In this document: positions 33,712 through 41,791 of the stretch, one piece after another
How positions within the stretch are numbered: the first letter of the stretch is position 1
Layout: each line of letters begins with the position of its first letter
Program-made: the position numbers and the translations under genes
Notes under the pieces: generated by a model
Database searches by the model: none
What the model was told of the DNA's origin: nothing
What the model saw: the letters and a program-made list of their open reading frames with translations, nothing else
Source of the DNA: DASCQC01 sp036012865
Lineage (GTDB): Bacteria; Pseudomonadota; Gammaproteobacteria; Comchoanobacterales; Comchoanobacteraceae
Length of the DNA: 64,000 nt
Assembly: GCA_036012865.1 (NCBI GenBank)
Contig: DASCQC010000017.1
Coordinates: forward strand, 1 to 64,000
Direction: 5' to 3'

Positions 33712-34859
33712 TATTTATCACCCACATCAAAAACAATATCTGCAAGAGCCGAATCCAAAGCCTCAACAGCTTCCTCCACCATCGCGATTTTAAGAGGCCT
33801 TCTCAAACGCTTTTCAACAATCCAGTGTGCAAAAGGCCCCGCAACTTCAGGAAATGCTGTTGGTCTGCCAACTGCGTTGAGCATGTACCACATACGACGA
33901 TCTACCGGCTTGAGCCACAAAAACTCAGCGGATGCAAGCACCCCATCGGTACGAGCTAAATCTAACATTGACGCCATCATGGTTAAAATGTAGGCATGAG
34001 GCCCAACAACCCTACCTATAGCAGGGGCTTTCACATGCTTAATCAATAGGTCTCGAGTTCCACCAAAATCTAATTTTCCACTCTTGGAAGATTTTGCTAT
34101 CTGTTGTATCAGTGCTTTGGCCCCTTTACTATCATGTTGAGATTTTGCCGCAAAAATAGCAAACAAAGCCATAACATAGCCTGGACAGCCATCAAAGCTA
34201 CCGCTCCACCTAGGCCCTAATTGTAGTGCAAAAACATCATGCGCCCGCCCTCGTTTCAACACCGCTTTTTTGGTACCGTCTGCATTTACTTTCTCGACAA
34301 TTAAGTCATATTTTTTTGCAAAATCCATGGGCTGAATTGACATGGCCCAAGGCCCTTCATCCAAGCCTTGTTTGATTAGTTTCTTACCCACTACAGGCCC
34401 AATTTCAGGGTTATTAACCAATTCTAAATCAGAAAATGTATCCATGGTGTAGACTTGTTTATACTTGGAGCCTTTATGGAAAAACATCAACATACAAGAA
34501 AAAAAGACAGACATAGCAACAGTTGGAATAATCATATACCGGCCAAATTGATTGAGTGTTGCGAAAAACGTTTTATAGCCCACTTGTGAAGGAACTGAAT
34601 ATTCCATATTTTTAATTAATACAAGGATACGATCATCGGCAGTGATGTGAAAACCATACGGCGATAACACTTGATCAAGATAACTGAGCAGTTCGTAAAA
34701 AAAACTCGCCTCAATAACTCTGAAGGCATAAACCTTTTCAACGATTTGAGTATGAAAATTCCACCATATAGCAGCAACTAACACGGCAAAAAAACCTATT
34801 ATCAAAAATAAATCTAATGTTGGGTTGGGTGTTTGCTGTTGCCCTCCGCCTCCACGCAT
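33711..34859 (-). CDS. icmP: Dot/Icm coupling-complex protein DotM/IcmP
   Basis: A 382-residue protein (about 376 in L. pneumophila) with two or three N-terminal membrane helices (LFLIIGFFAVLVAAIWW; a second near 125-145) and a cytosolic domain. It retains VGPHAYILTMMASMLDLAR and DRRMWYMLNAVGRP. In Legionella the DotM cytosolic domain binds acidic (E-block) signals of effectors and works with DotL. Coupled to icmO by a one-base overlap. Typical length and motifs. Confidence 0.94.
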   Translation of the reverse strand: MRGGGGQQQTPNPTLDLFLIIGFFAVLVAAIWWNFHTQIVEKVYAFRVIEASFFYELLSYLDQVLSPYGFHITADDRILVLIKNMEYSVPSQVGYKTFFATLNQFGRYMIIPTVAMSVFFSCMLMFFHKGSKYKQVYTMDTFSDLELVNNPEIGPVVGKKLIKQGLDEGPWAMSIQPMDFAKKYDLIVEKVNADGTKKAVLKRGRAHDVFALQLGPRWSGSFDGCPGYVMALFAIFAAKSQHDSKGAKALIQQIAKSSKSGKLDFGGTRDLLIKHVKAPAIGRVVGPHAYILTMMASMLDLARTDGVLASAEFLWLKPVDRRMWYMLNAVGRPTAFPEVAGPFAHWIVEKRLRRPLKIAMVEEAVEALDSALADIVFDVGDK

Positions 34860-34930
34860 GGGTAATCCTTTCCTAGTTGATTATTAGTATAACAACAATA
34901 TAAAATAAAATTCAATTGATTTAGCTTATT

Positions 34931-35488
34931 TCAGCTTTTATAAGGTCTAAGCTTACCTTCTTGATAAGCATATCGAGTTAAATTTTTGTGAACAAACTCT
35001 ACAATATTCTTATCCTTCAATGCCCTGGGTAAAAAAGAGACGATAGCCTGACCCAACGCATCTTTAGAAACTTTATCTTCAGGCACATCCAGTAAATACT
35101 TCTTATCAATTCTCATCACAATATAACCATCACAATCTGTTGATTGTTTACTGTTCACATAGTTTCTTGCATACACTTCATCTCGATAAGCTGGTCGTCC
35201 TTGCACACCTGTATTAATGACCTTAAGTAATTTTTCCCACTGGTCTATTCTTTTTCCTGTCGATAAATATAATGTAATATAAATTTTTACCTGATCCTGA
35301 AACAAGCTTGAAACATCTTTCTCGATACTTTTTGCAACTGCACTTGCAGCATGATCATTCGCAAAACGATCTCGAATGGCTTTTAATCGCTTATGAATAA
35401 CCCTCAAAATCATTGAACCCGACCAGACATCGGCATCAACAGCTTTATCTAATAGTTTGACAATTTTTTTAGCACTTTCTGAATCCAA
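34931..35488 (-). CDS. icmQ: Dot/Icm cytosolic protein IcmQ
   Basis: A 185-residue protein (about 191 in L. pneumophila). The N-terminal helical domain has the family phrase LKAIRDRF. The C-terminal domain (YIVMRIDKKYL, ALGQAIVSFLPRAL) corresponds to the NAD-binding part of IcmQ. IcmQ can insert into membranes and is held in check by IcmR or its functional analogues. The only in-frame start upstream of the conserved part is TTG at 35486-35488, since a TAG lies four codons before it. So a rare start codon is used and translation is probably weak. A small acidic gene with the properties of an IcmQ partner lies just upstream. Confidence 0.9.
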   Translation of the reverse strand: MDSESAKKIVKLLDKAVDADVWSGSMILRVIHKRLKAIRDRFANDHAASAVAKSIEKDVSSLFQDQVKIYITLYLSTGKRIDQWEKLLKVINTGVQGRPAYRDEVYARNYVNSKQSTDCDGYIVMRIDKKYLLDVPEDKVSKDALGQAIVSFLPRALKDKNIVEFVHKNLTRYAYQEGKLRPYKS

Positions 35489-35525
35489 AGAAGCAACCTA
35501 TCATTCACATTTCAACACAAGACAA

Positions 35526-35780
35526 TCAGCCCCCACGCGGGCCCTCTTCGTTACCATCCTCAACCGATGATGACCCCAACCCCATGTTAACCGAATACTG
35601 CTTAACATTTTTAGGCGTATCTTGGGCGACCTTGCTTTCAATTTCATGAATGCCTCCCTCAGCCTCAGATATCACATCTTTTGCCGGATCAAATTTACCT
35701 TCAGACCCTGGCATTCTATTGAATCGCTCTAAATCTTCACGTAACGCATTCAGTTCACTTGCGGTCGACTTTGCTGTCAT
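35526..35780 (-). CDS. Small acidic protein in the icmR position, candidate IcmQ partner (FIR)
   Basis: An 84-residue protein with an amphipathic helical start (SELNALREDLERFNRM), an acidic middle and a Gly/Ser-rich end. It resembles no family I know. In Legionella the gene between icmS and icmQ is icmR or a fast-evolving functional replacement (FIR). Those share almost no sequence but all bind IcmQ through a helical segment. Position, small size, acidity and helical start fit that role. Start: the ATG at 35780, one codon after a TTG. The functional call rests on context only. Confidence 0.6.
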   Translation of the reverse strand: MTAKSTASELNALREDLERFNRMPGSEGKFDPAKDVISEAEGGIHEIESKVAQDTPKNVKQYSVNMGLGSSSVEDGNEEGPRGG

Positions 35781-35889
35781 CAACTACCCCATATTCTTAA
35801 GATTATTATTATAACACAAAACCTGAAATATTTCAGGAAATACCTTTAATGAATACTAGTCACAACCCCCTACTTTGTCAAGAAGTTTC

Positions 35890-36228
35890 CTAATCATATA
35901 AAATCTCATCCAATGGAACTGGTCCAGAAGGGTTGGCATCTGCAATATCCTTTATTATGTCAAGGATACACAACAATCGAATCACTCGATCCTCATCTTC
36001 ATCAAAAATAACCTTATAACCTAATGTGGATTTTTCTTCTTTCTCAAAAGTCACCCCAATCCCGTAACCCAAGCACAACGAGCATAATTGATCCGCTCTT
36101 TTGGCTATGCCTGGCAACAGACCCATCTCAGAAAAAACTTCCTCGTGAGTTAAGTTATTCCCTCTCAGGCTAAAATCTCTTCCTATTGCCTTGGCTAATA
36201 AAACACACTGTGCAACTGTATTCGTCAT
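35890..36228 (-). CDS. icmS: Dot/Icm effector chaperone IcmS
   Basis: A 112-residue acidic protein (114 in L. pneumophila) with the strongly conserved core GIAKRADQLCSLCLGYG and the closing LDEILYD. IcmS works as a small chaperone, with IcmW in Legionella, delivering effectors to DotL. I chose the ATG at 36228, which reproduces the family N terminus and lies five bases after the icmT stop. An upstream in-frame ATG would overlap icmT by almost 50 bases and is unlikely. icmW itself is not in the window. Confidence 0.94.
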   Translation of the reverse strand: MTNTVAQCVLLAKAIGRDFSLRGNNLTHEEVFSEMGLLPGIAKRADQLCSLCLGYGIGVTFEKEEKSTLGYKVIFDEDEDRVIRLLCILDIIKDIADANPSGPVPLDEILYD

Positions 36229-36233
36229 AACAC

Positions 36234-36497
36234 TTACATCCACCACGGCGTAGCGATGCGGCGTTTGCCAGCTAACGTACACCTAATCCATCGAATAAAC
36301 ACGGGAATAGTAAACCCATACCTTGATAAGACCGTCAGAAAAATCATCGTGATCACCACTAAAATAAAAGTCCACCACTCTATATTAAACATTAAGAGTA
36401 AAATGGGAAATGTCGCAGACGAATCCATTGGCCCTAGCCTGGAAGCCCTTGCAGAATCTCTCCAACTTGCATTCGGAGGAGGAGCACCAACCGCCAT
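36234..36497 (-). CDS. icmT: Dot/Icm inner-membrane protein IcmT
   Basis: An 87-residue protein (86 in L. pneumophila) starting with a short tail that includes WRDSARASRLG. Two membrane segments follow (FPILLLMFNIEWW; FILVVITMIFLTVLSRYG), then the basic FIRWIRCTLAGKRRIATPWW end characteristic of IcmT. IcmT is needed for Dot/Icm export and for egress from host cells in Legionella. It is the first gene of the long icm operon; GGAG lies five bases before its ATG and a promoter at 36523-36551. Confidence 0.94.
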   Translation of the reverse strand: MAVGAPPPNASWRDSARASRLGPMDSSATFPILLLMFNIEWWTFILVVITMIFLTVLSRYGFTIPVFIRWIRCTLAGKRRIATPWWM

Positions 36498-36522
36498 AAA
36501 AACTCCATGTTACTTGTAGTTT

Positions 36523-36551
36523 ATTCTAAACCTAAACCCAAAAGAATTCAA
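36523..36551 (-). promoter_or_regulatory. Sigma-70-type promoter of the icmT-icmB operon
   Basis: On the minus strand TTGAAT (36546-36551), a 17-base spacer and TAGAAT (36523-36528) precede the icmT ATG by about 25 bases. It is the only good promoter seen before 18 same-strand genes. Confidence 0.55.
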
Positions 36552-36600
36552 TCCTTAATCAAGATTGAAAATAAAACAAAAATGTGCGACATTACCTCTT

Positions 36601-37998
36601 ATGAAAAAATGTAAATTCAGCCGCATTGATCAAACCAGTATCTGGGGAAATCTGATCAAATTTTACCAACAACAGGGCATCCATGCTTTTAATTCCATCC
36701 CCTACCTTATCACCTCAACTGAAAACCTAGCCCACCTGTATCACACCACACTTCAACAACTGATCAATACCCATACCGCTGACTTTTTCGAGTTAGGTGC
36801 TGGGCATGGCCAATTTGGTTTTAGGTTTGCAAAATCCCTACCTCAACCAAACTATCACCTGATTGATTGCGCTCAAGCATTTCAAGATTTTTGGTTAAGT
36901 CACCCCCAGTGGCAAGCGCTAAACCTCAAGAAAAGCTCAACCCACATCCTTCCCTTTACTTCTCCGTTCAATGAATTAAAAACACTGACCCACTCATCCA
37001 ACCAACCCTGCGTATGGGTTGCCAATTATTTTTTTGATTCCCTCCCCTTTCGCGGCTTTCAACAACACCAACAAACCTGGCAAGAAATTTATATCAAGGA
37101 CCTACCCCATTTATCGACTGAAATTGAACACACCCTCGAACCCATTCACGATTTGACGTCTAACCCCTATTTACAAGCCTGGTTAGAAACCACCCAGAAC
37201 CTAACAACAACACTTCCTGTCACCGTGATAAGCTTCCTTGAATGGTGCTCCCAACAAACTCGACCCATGTTAATTCTTGCCTCTGACTTTAAACCCTCAT
37301 CGGGGTCGATAACCGCCCCTGAACACCTCTTTTCAGATAATGGAACACTATCCTCAACACTCAACATCCCCCTCTTAAAGCATTATATTGAAACACAACA
37401 CCCAAAGGCCCACTTCTTTGAAACTGAGAGCACCCACTCGCTTTGCACCTTTCTGATCACCTTCAACTTAAGCCTACCCAGCAACTGGTCTTTGCCTTGT
37501 TACAAAAACGCTGATATAGAAAGCCTTATTAACCCCATGAAAAAAGAAAATCTCTCCCCCCAAGCGTTCAATCAATTGGTGTCTTCAACCCGAAATGACC
37601 CTTGGTTACTGCCGAGCATTCTAGAGCTTATTCAATCGAAAAACTTCACTCCGCCCGCCACATTGTCTTCAGATATTGAACGTATTGGGCAGAACATTTA
37701 CCCCATGCCAGACCACCATTTATGGCTGATATGCGCTCACATACAATCCAGGCTTCATCAAGGCAATTTAAGCCTCCAATGGGTTCAAAAGCACGTAGAG
37801 TTTTATGGAGAAAACTCAATATCCAATCGAGAGCATGGGCATGCATTATGCTCTCTTGGAAAACTATCATCTGGACTTGCCAAGCTCCGCACAGCCCTAA
37901 AAACAAACCCTCACTGCAAAACAACGCTTAACCTCATCCAACACTTTCAAGAGTCTTTCACAAAAAAGGGCCTCATAAATCTTGACAATAGCACCTAA
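36601..37998 (+). CDS. MidA-like SAM-dependent methyltransferase family protein with TPR-like C terminus
   Basis: A 465-residue protein. The first part has a SAM-binding glycine motif FELGAGHGQFGFRFAK. Later comes VANYFFDSLPFRGF, which resembles the ANEFFDALP motif of the MidA/NDUFAF7 family of protein arginine methyltransferases, with Glu replaced by Tyr. The last 150 residues are helical with TPR-like spacing (HALCSLGKLSSGLAKLRTAL). It would be cytosolic. It stands between the icm operon (divergent) and dotDCB (same strand, 10 bases before the dotD start), so it is probably co-transcribed with dotD. ATG at 36601 chosen; an upstream TTG at 36565 is possible. Family assignment moderate, substrate unknown. 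Confidence 0.6.
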   Translation: MKKCKFSRIDQTSIWGNLIKFYQQQGIHAFNSIPYLITSTENLAHLYHTTLQQLINTHTADFFELGAGHGQFGFRFAKSLPQPNYHLIDCAQAFQDFWLSHPQWQALNLKKSSTHILPFTSPFNELKTLTHSSNQPCVWVANYFFDSLPFRGFQQHQQTWQEIYIKDLPHLSTEIEHTLEPIHDLTSNPYLQAWLETTQNLTTTLPVTVISFLEWCSQQTRPMLILASDFKPSSGSITAPEHLFSDNGTLSSTLNIPLLKHYIETQHPKAHFFETESTHSLCTFLITFNLSLPSNWSLPCYKNADIESLINPMKKENLSPQAFNQLVSSTRNDPWLLPSILELIQSKNFTPPATLSSDIERIGQNIYPMPDHHLWLICAHIQSRLHQGNLSLQWVQKHVEFYGENSISNREHGHALCSLGKLSSGLAKLRTALKTNPHCKTTLNLIQHFQESFTKKGLINLDNST

Positions 37999-38008
37999 AT
38001 ATTCTTCA

Positions 38009-38554
38009 ATGGATAAGCACAGTGTAAAAGGATTTAATATCATGATGGTTATTCCAATTATTATTTTAGCCCTGGTGGCAGGATGTTCCGATCAAGACTT
38101 TGAAGAAAGCATCCCTGAGACAGCTTTATTAAATGCTGTTAGAATTCTTCCTCCCGAAGAGAATGTAGATATTAATGCTGATGCAAAACTAGCCGAATCA
38201 GCGGCTTCCGTCAGCGCCAGTTTTACCGAATTAGCGCGTGTCGAAAGAGCCAATCAAAAACGTACCCAAGCACTGAAACCAACCCCTGCAATTACGGTTC
38301 AGATGTCTGGGTTGGCTACCGTGGATTACACCGGGCCAGTTGACACTCTATTAAAGCAAATAGCCAAAGTAAGCAAAGTTCGTTTTAGAAAATTAGGGCA
38401 CCCGAAAGGCACCCCTATTCTCGTCACCGTTAATTCGAGGAACACTAAAATTGTAGACATTATCAGAGATATTTCTTACCAGGCACAAAAACAAGCCACC
38501 GTTAAACTTTACCCCCACCAAAAAGTTCTTGAACTTAGATATCACCGAGGCTAA
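38009..38554 (+). CDS. dotD: Dot/Icm outer-membrane lipoprotein DotD
   Basis: A 181-residue lipoprotein (about 163 in L. pneumophila) with lipobox LVAGC. The mature domain carries RKLGHPKGTPILVTVNSRN and the closing RDISYQAQKQATVKLYPHQ / LELRY, the secretin-N-like fold of DotD. With DotC and DotH it forms the outer-membrane ring of the core. Start choice is uncertain: ATG 38009 gives a Lys-containing signal peptide. ATG 38042 has a better-placed AAGGA but almost no positive N-region. The end lies four bases before the dotC start. Confidence 0.92.
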   Translation: MDKHSVKGFNIMMVIPIIILALVAGCSDQDFEESIPETALLNAVRILPPEENVDINADAKLAESAASVSASFTELARVERANQKRTQALKPTPAITVQMSGLATVDYTGPVDTLLKQIAKVSKVRFRKLGHPKGTPILVTVNSRNTKIVDIIRDISYQAQKQATVKLYPHQKVLELRYHRG

Positions 38555-38558
38555 CAAA

Positions 38559-39344
38559 ATGATGAATAAATCAATGCTACAAATGATTGTTTTATCTAGC
38601 CTAGTGATTGGATGCAGTGATCAAATTTATGACAATGAGCCGGGCGCATTAACAGTGTCTCAAACGCAGGGTCTATCTGATGCCGCACTTGCCTTTGGTG
38701 CACAAAGCGGTTTAGCTTGGCAGTCCGCGCGTATTAATAAATATATCGAAAGTCATTCGGCAGAATTGGATCAAGTGTATAATTTTAACCGACTCATCCT
38801 TGCTGACAACCTCATGCCCCCAGTGATTCAAGACAGTCGAAACAACTATCACCAGGACAACTATGATACTGTCCGACTCGCAGACAGGGTCATTGAAATA
38901 GTCATTCCTGCATCGTTTGTCACAACTCCCCCTACGTGGCGGGACTATATAAAACTCCATTACCTACACCCCGCTATCCCTCATACGGCTGTTCTACCCA
39001 AGGACAACCCACAACGTCTAGTCTGGGATGCTAAAGTATCTGAAGGCTGGCATAATGGAACTGAACAAGCCAATATTATTTTTGAGGAAGCGTTAGGACG
39101 ATTAAACAGAGATATTACCGGCATGGCTCTGTACCGATCACTCCTCGCCCAAGGCATGATTTCTAAACCGTATACCTCTACAGCTAAACTTGGCGTCACA
39201 GGGGATGCCAACCACATGCGATTGAACGATCAAATCATTAGGGTCACAGCTGCCTCTGAATTAAACATTAATCGCGATAAGCACTGGAAACCAGCTGTTG
39301 TCGTCGATCAACAAGGAAGTCAATCCAAACACTACTCCAAGTAA
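38559..39344 (+). CDS. dotC: Dot/Icm outer-membrane lipoprotein DotC
   Basis: A 261-residue lipoprotein with lipobox VIGC at the end of a short signal peptide (MLQMIVLSSLV). Conserved body motifs include LSDAALAFGAQSGLAW, LMPPVIQ, PPTWRDYI and GWHNGTEQANIIFEEAL, all typical of DotC. It helps place DotH in the outer membrane. GAGG precedes the ATG by eight bases. It is coupled with dotD upstream and dotB downstream, the conserved dotD-dotC-dotB order. Confidence 0.94.
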   Translation: MMNKSMLQMIVLSSLVIGCSDQIYDNEPGALTVSQTQGLSDAALAFGAQSGLAWQSARINKYIESHSAELDQVYNFNRLILADNLMPPVIQDSRNNYHQDNYDTVRLADRVIEIVIPASFVTTPPTWRDYIKLHYLHPAIPHTAVLPKDNPQRLVWDAKVSEGWHNGTEQANIIFEEALGRLNRDITGMALYRSLLAQGMISKPYTSTAKLGVTGDANHMRLNDQIIRVTAASELNINRDKHWKPAVVVDQQGSQSKHYSK

Positions 39345-39368
39345 TTACAATCACTGTAAAGAGACCGC

Positions 39369-40523
39369 ATGGATAATACCGTTTACTATATGCCTGATGA
39401 ACCATTGAGGTTTGCAGGCCAAGATATAGAAAAACTACTCAGTTTCGCGCAAAGTTTTGATGTTTCAGATATCACTATTCAGACAGGCGAAGCTATCATC
39501 GCTGAAATTTATGGCAGGCTACATCGCATAACACGTAGAAAGCTAACCAACACTGAGGTTGGAGATATCATTAATTATATCTATGGCCCTAACGGAACGA
39601 CGGTCATGCTCTCAGGAGATGACATTGACACCAATTATGAATTCAAGCCCAATCGACTATCTCGTTACCGGTACCGTGTTAATGCAACCGGATGCCTTAT
39701 CGAAGGTCACCAAGGGATTCAAATCACCTTACGAACCATTCCTACAGACCCTCCTCATCTTGATGCGATGGGTCTTCCTGAAGAAATAGTACAGGCCATG
39801 GCCCCCAGTGACGGATGCGTTTACGTGACCGGTGCTACAGGATCAGGTAAAAGCACTCTATTAGCTTCCATCATTCGAAACATTGCTGAAGACGAGAATG
39901 CCAACCGTAAGATTCTAACTTATGAATCACCCATTGAATTTGTCTATGACAATGTGTCAGCGCCATCCTGTGTCATTAGCCAATCTGAAATACCTAAACA
40001 CCTGCCCTCATTTGCGGCTGGCGTTAGGAATGCATTAAGAAGGAAGCCTCGTTTAATTTTGGTGGGGGAATCCAGAGACTATGAAACGATTAATGCCTGT
40101 TTGGATGCTGCGTTAACGGGTCACCCAGTGTATACAACTGTTCATTCTAATGGTGTTGCTGAAACCATGCGACGTTTAGTGGGTAGTTTTCCTAAAGAAG
40201 AGCGCAGAGGAAAGACCATTGACATTATCGAAACCATGCGCCTAATCATTTGGCAAAAACTGGTTCCAACCGTTGATGGAAAACGTACTCCTTTACGAGA
40301 ATACCTCATTTTTGATGATAGCATGCGTGACAAACTTCTCAATTGTGAGCCCACCGAAGTGACTTTAAAAACTCGGGAGATTCTTGAAAACAAAGGGCTT
40401 ACCATGTACCACGATGCCAAAATAAAATACGATCAAGGACTCATTAGTAAAGAAATCTTCAACAAAGCCGCTAGAATTAATGAGGGTGCATCAAAAGACT
40501 CCAAAACACCTCACGAAGAGTAG
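39369..40523 (+). CDS. dotB: Dot/Icm secretion ATPase DotB
   Basis: A 384-residue hexameric cytosolic ATPase of the PilT/VirB11 class (about 377 in L. pneumophila). Walker A GATGSGKST lies at about residues 155-163. The Asp box (YESPIEFVYD), Walker B-like LILVGESRDYET and the His box with TGHPVYTTVHSN are all present. DotB docks onto DotO and energises secretion. It is the last gene of the plus-strand unit. Complete and typical. Confidence 0.96.
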   Translation: MDNTVYYMPDEPLRFAGQDIEKLLSFAQSFDVSDITIQTGEAIIAEIYGRLHRITRRKLTNTEVGDIINYIYGPNGTTVMLSGDDIDTNYEFKPNRLSRYRYRVNATGCLIEGHQGIQITLRTIPTDPPHLDAMGLPEEIVQAMAPSDGCVYVTGATGSGKSTLLASIIRNIAEDENANRKILTYESPIEFVYDNVSAPSCVISQSEIPKHLPSFAAGVRNALRRKPRLILVGESRDYETINACLDAALTGHPVYTTVHSNGVAETMRRLVGSFPKEERRGKTIDIIETMRLIIWQKLVPTVDGKRTPLREYLIFDDSMRDKLLNCEPTEVTLKTREILENKGLTMYHDAKIKYDQGLISKEIFNKAARINEGASKDSKTPHEE

Positions 40524-40608
40524 CCCATAAAACCTCTTAATAAAATACTGCTTGTTTTAAAAACCAACATACCTTATTATGACTTTCAAGGATGATATGG
40601 GATTAAAC

Positions 40609-40986
40609 ATGAAAAATAACCTGCTTCTCATGACTATGTTAATATGCTCTACTGCGTATCCGATTGGAAAATCTATCACGGTAGATAATAGAACACCTGA
40701 GTTCGTTAAATTTAATTTATATGGCTGCCCAAAAGAACTTGAGAATAACCAACAATGTAGGCTTTTGGTGACACAATATTTACAAAGTTATAACACAGCC
40801 CAAATGTCTACTCCATGGTATGATCTTAACAAGATCTATGTTATCGAAGCTCACATTGATACATCTTCGCATCATCATAAATTTAGCCGCCTGGTCAACC
40901 TAGATTATTTAGCTTTCTGTACTGCCTCGGTCACAAAACTATCAACGAATAATTATGAGATGAGAGCTCGTTATTGCGATGTCTAG
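40609..40986 (+). CDS. Small exported protein, first of a paralogous pair
   Basis: A protein of 125 residues with a signal peptide (KNNLLLMTMLICSTAYP). The mature part starts with VDNRTPEFVKFNLYGCP and has several cysteines, including one pair spanning the middle (GCP...QQC) that may form a disulphide. The next gene is a paralogue. I do not recognise the family. It is probably periplasmic or secreted. I chose the ATG at 40609, where GGGA lies seven bases upstream, over an ATG at 40579 that would put a charged stretch before the signal. Its place between dotB and dotA suggests, but does not show, a link with the secretion system. Confidence 0.55.
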   Translation: MKNNLLLMTMLICSTAYPIGKSITVDNRTPEFVKFNLYGCPKELENNQQCRLLVTQYLQSYNTAQMSTPWYDLNKIYVIEAHIDTSSHHHKFSRLVNLDYLAFCTASVTKLSTNNYEMRARYCDV

Positions 40987-41072
40987 AACTTTAGGAGAGC
41001 CTATGAATAACATACTCAAGATTAAGAACCTATCATTATATAACACTGATATTATGGTCGAATGTTTATCCC

Positions 41073-41393
41073 ATGATACTTATTAATAACACCAGCAAGG
41101 GGATCAAATATGAGCTGTATGGGTGTCAAAAAGAACCCACTGAAAACCAGACCTGCGAGGAAAAAGCCAGCCAGTACGTTCCAAGCAAAAAATCTGGCGA
41201 GATAACAGCCCCAGGAACCCGTGCATTTTATATGCTGAAAGCTATTCACAAACAAGAGTTTGGCTGGTTTGTCGAAACACAAAAGGGTTCTGTTGCTGAC
41301 GAGATATACCTGAATTACAATTGTTTAGCAACCAGCTCAGAGAAAAATGAGAAAATTTATCTAGCCACTCAAGGCTGTGGTAAAAGGCAATAA
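41073..41393 (+). CDS. Small protein, second of the paralogous pair, signal peptide frameshifted off
   Basis: The open frame gives 106 residues starting ILINNTSKGIKYELYGC, clearly homologous to the mature part of the preceding gene. An excellent AGGAG ribosome site and ATG lie at 41003, but that frame stops at 41084-41086. Removing one A within codons 2-3 would restore a continuous gene reading MNTYSRLRTYHYITLILW then SNVYP, a good signal peptide. So the gene is most likely broken by a one-base insertion (true extent 41003-41393), or the sequence has an error. The ATG at 41073 lacks a ribosome site. Confidence 0.5.
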   Translation: MILINNTSKGIKYELYGCQKEPTENQTCEEKASQYVPSKKSGEITAPGTRAFYMLKAIHKQEFGWFVETQKGSVADEIYLNYNCLATSSEKNEKIYLATQGCGKRQ

Positions 41394-41791
41394 TATTATA
41401 TTTCTATCCCTTGAAAGTAAGGTTAATCTTTGCCAGAGCTCCGACTTTGATCCAACAAACAAGACCCTCAGTTAAAATTTCTTTAACAAGCAAACCATGA
41501 GTGTTATATTATCAAAGACCTTCAGCACATCTATTTCATTCTCTTATTCGAGAACTACTTAAACCCTCATTGTGCCTCCATAAGCGATGAAAAGACATCA
41601 AGGTCAAACGAAGGAGCCTGGCTGTGGTCAACCCATAACAACACCCCCAACAAAGACTCTAAGCAGCTTTTAATAGACCCCGCCCCTTTGGTTGGCTTTT
41701 AAAAGATACAAGCACTACCCCTGTTTTAAGCCCTAACAATACCGCTATTTGCATTTACTCAGCAATTAAGATACCTGCGAAAATAATTGGG
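41394..41791. other. Intergenic region, no gene seen
   Basis: About 400 bases between the small paralogous pair and the end of the dotA cluster. No open frame with a ribosome site or recognisable product. A short imperfect hairpin near 41474-41490 (GTTAAA/TTTAAC) is too weak to call a terminator. The composition resembles the surroundings. Confidence 0.4.

Noticed and set aside
36256..36519. 87-codon plus-strand open frame opposite icmT
   Set aside because: The minus-strand frame encodes a clear IcmT; the plus-strand reading has no ribosome site or homology.
36498..36600. PmrA or CpxR binding sites upstream of icmT
   Set aside because: Only loose TTAA-type matches are present; no properly spaced direct repeat could be supported in this AT-rich DNA.
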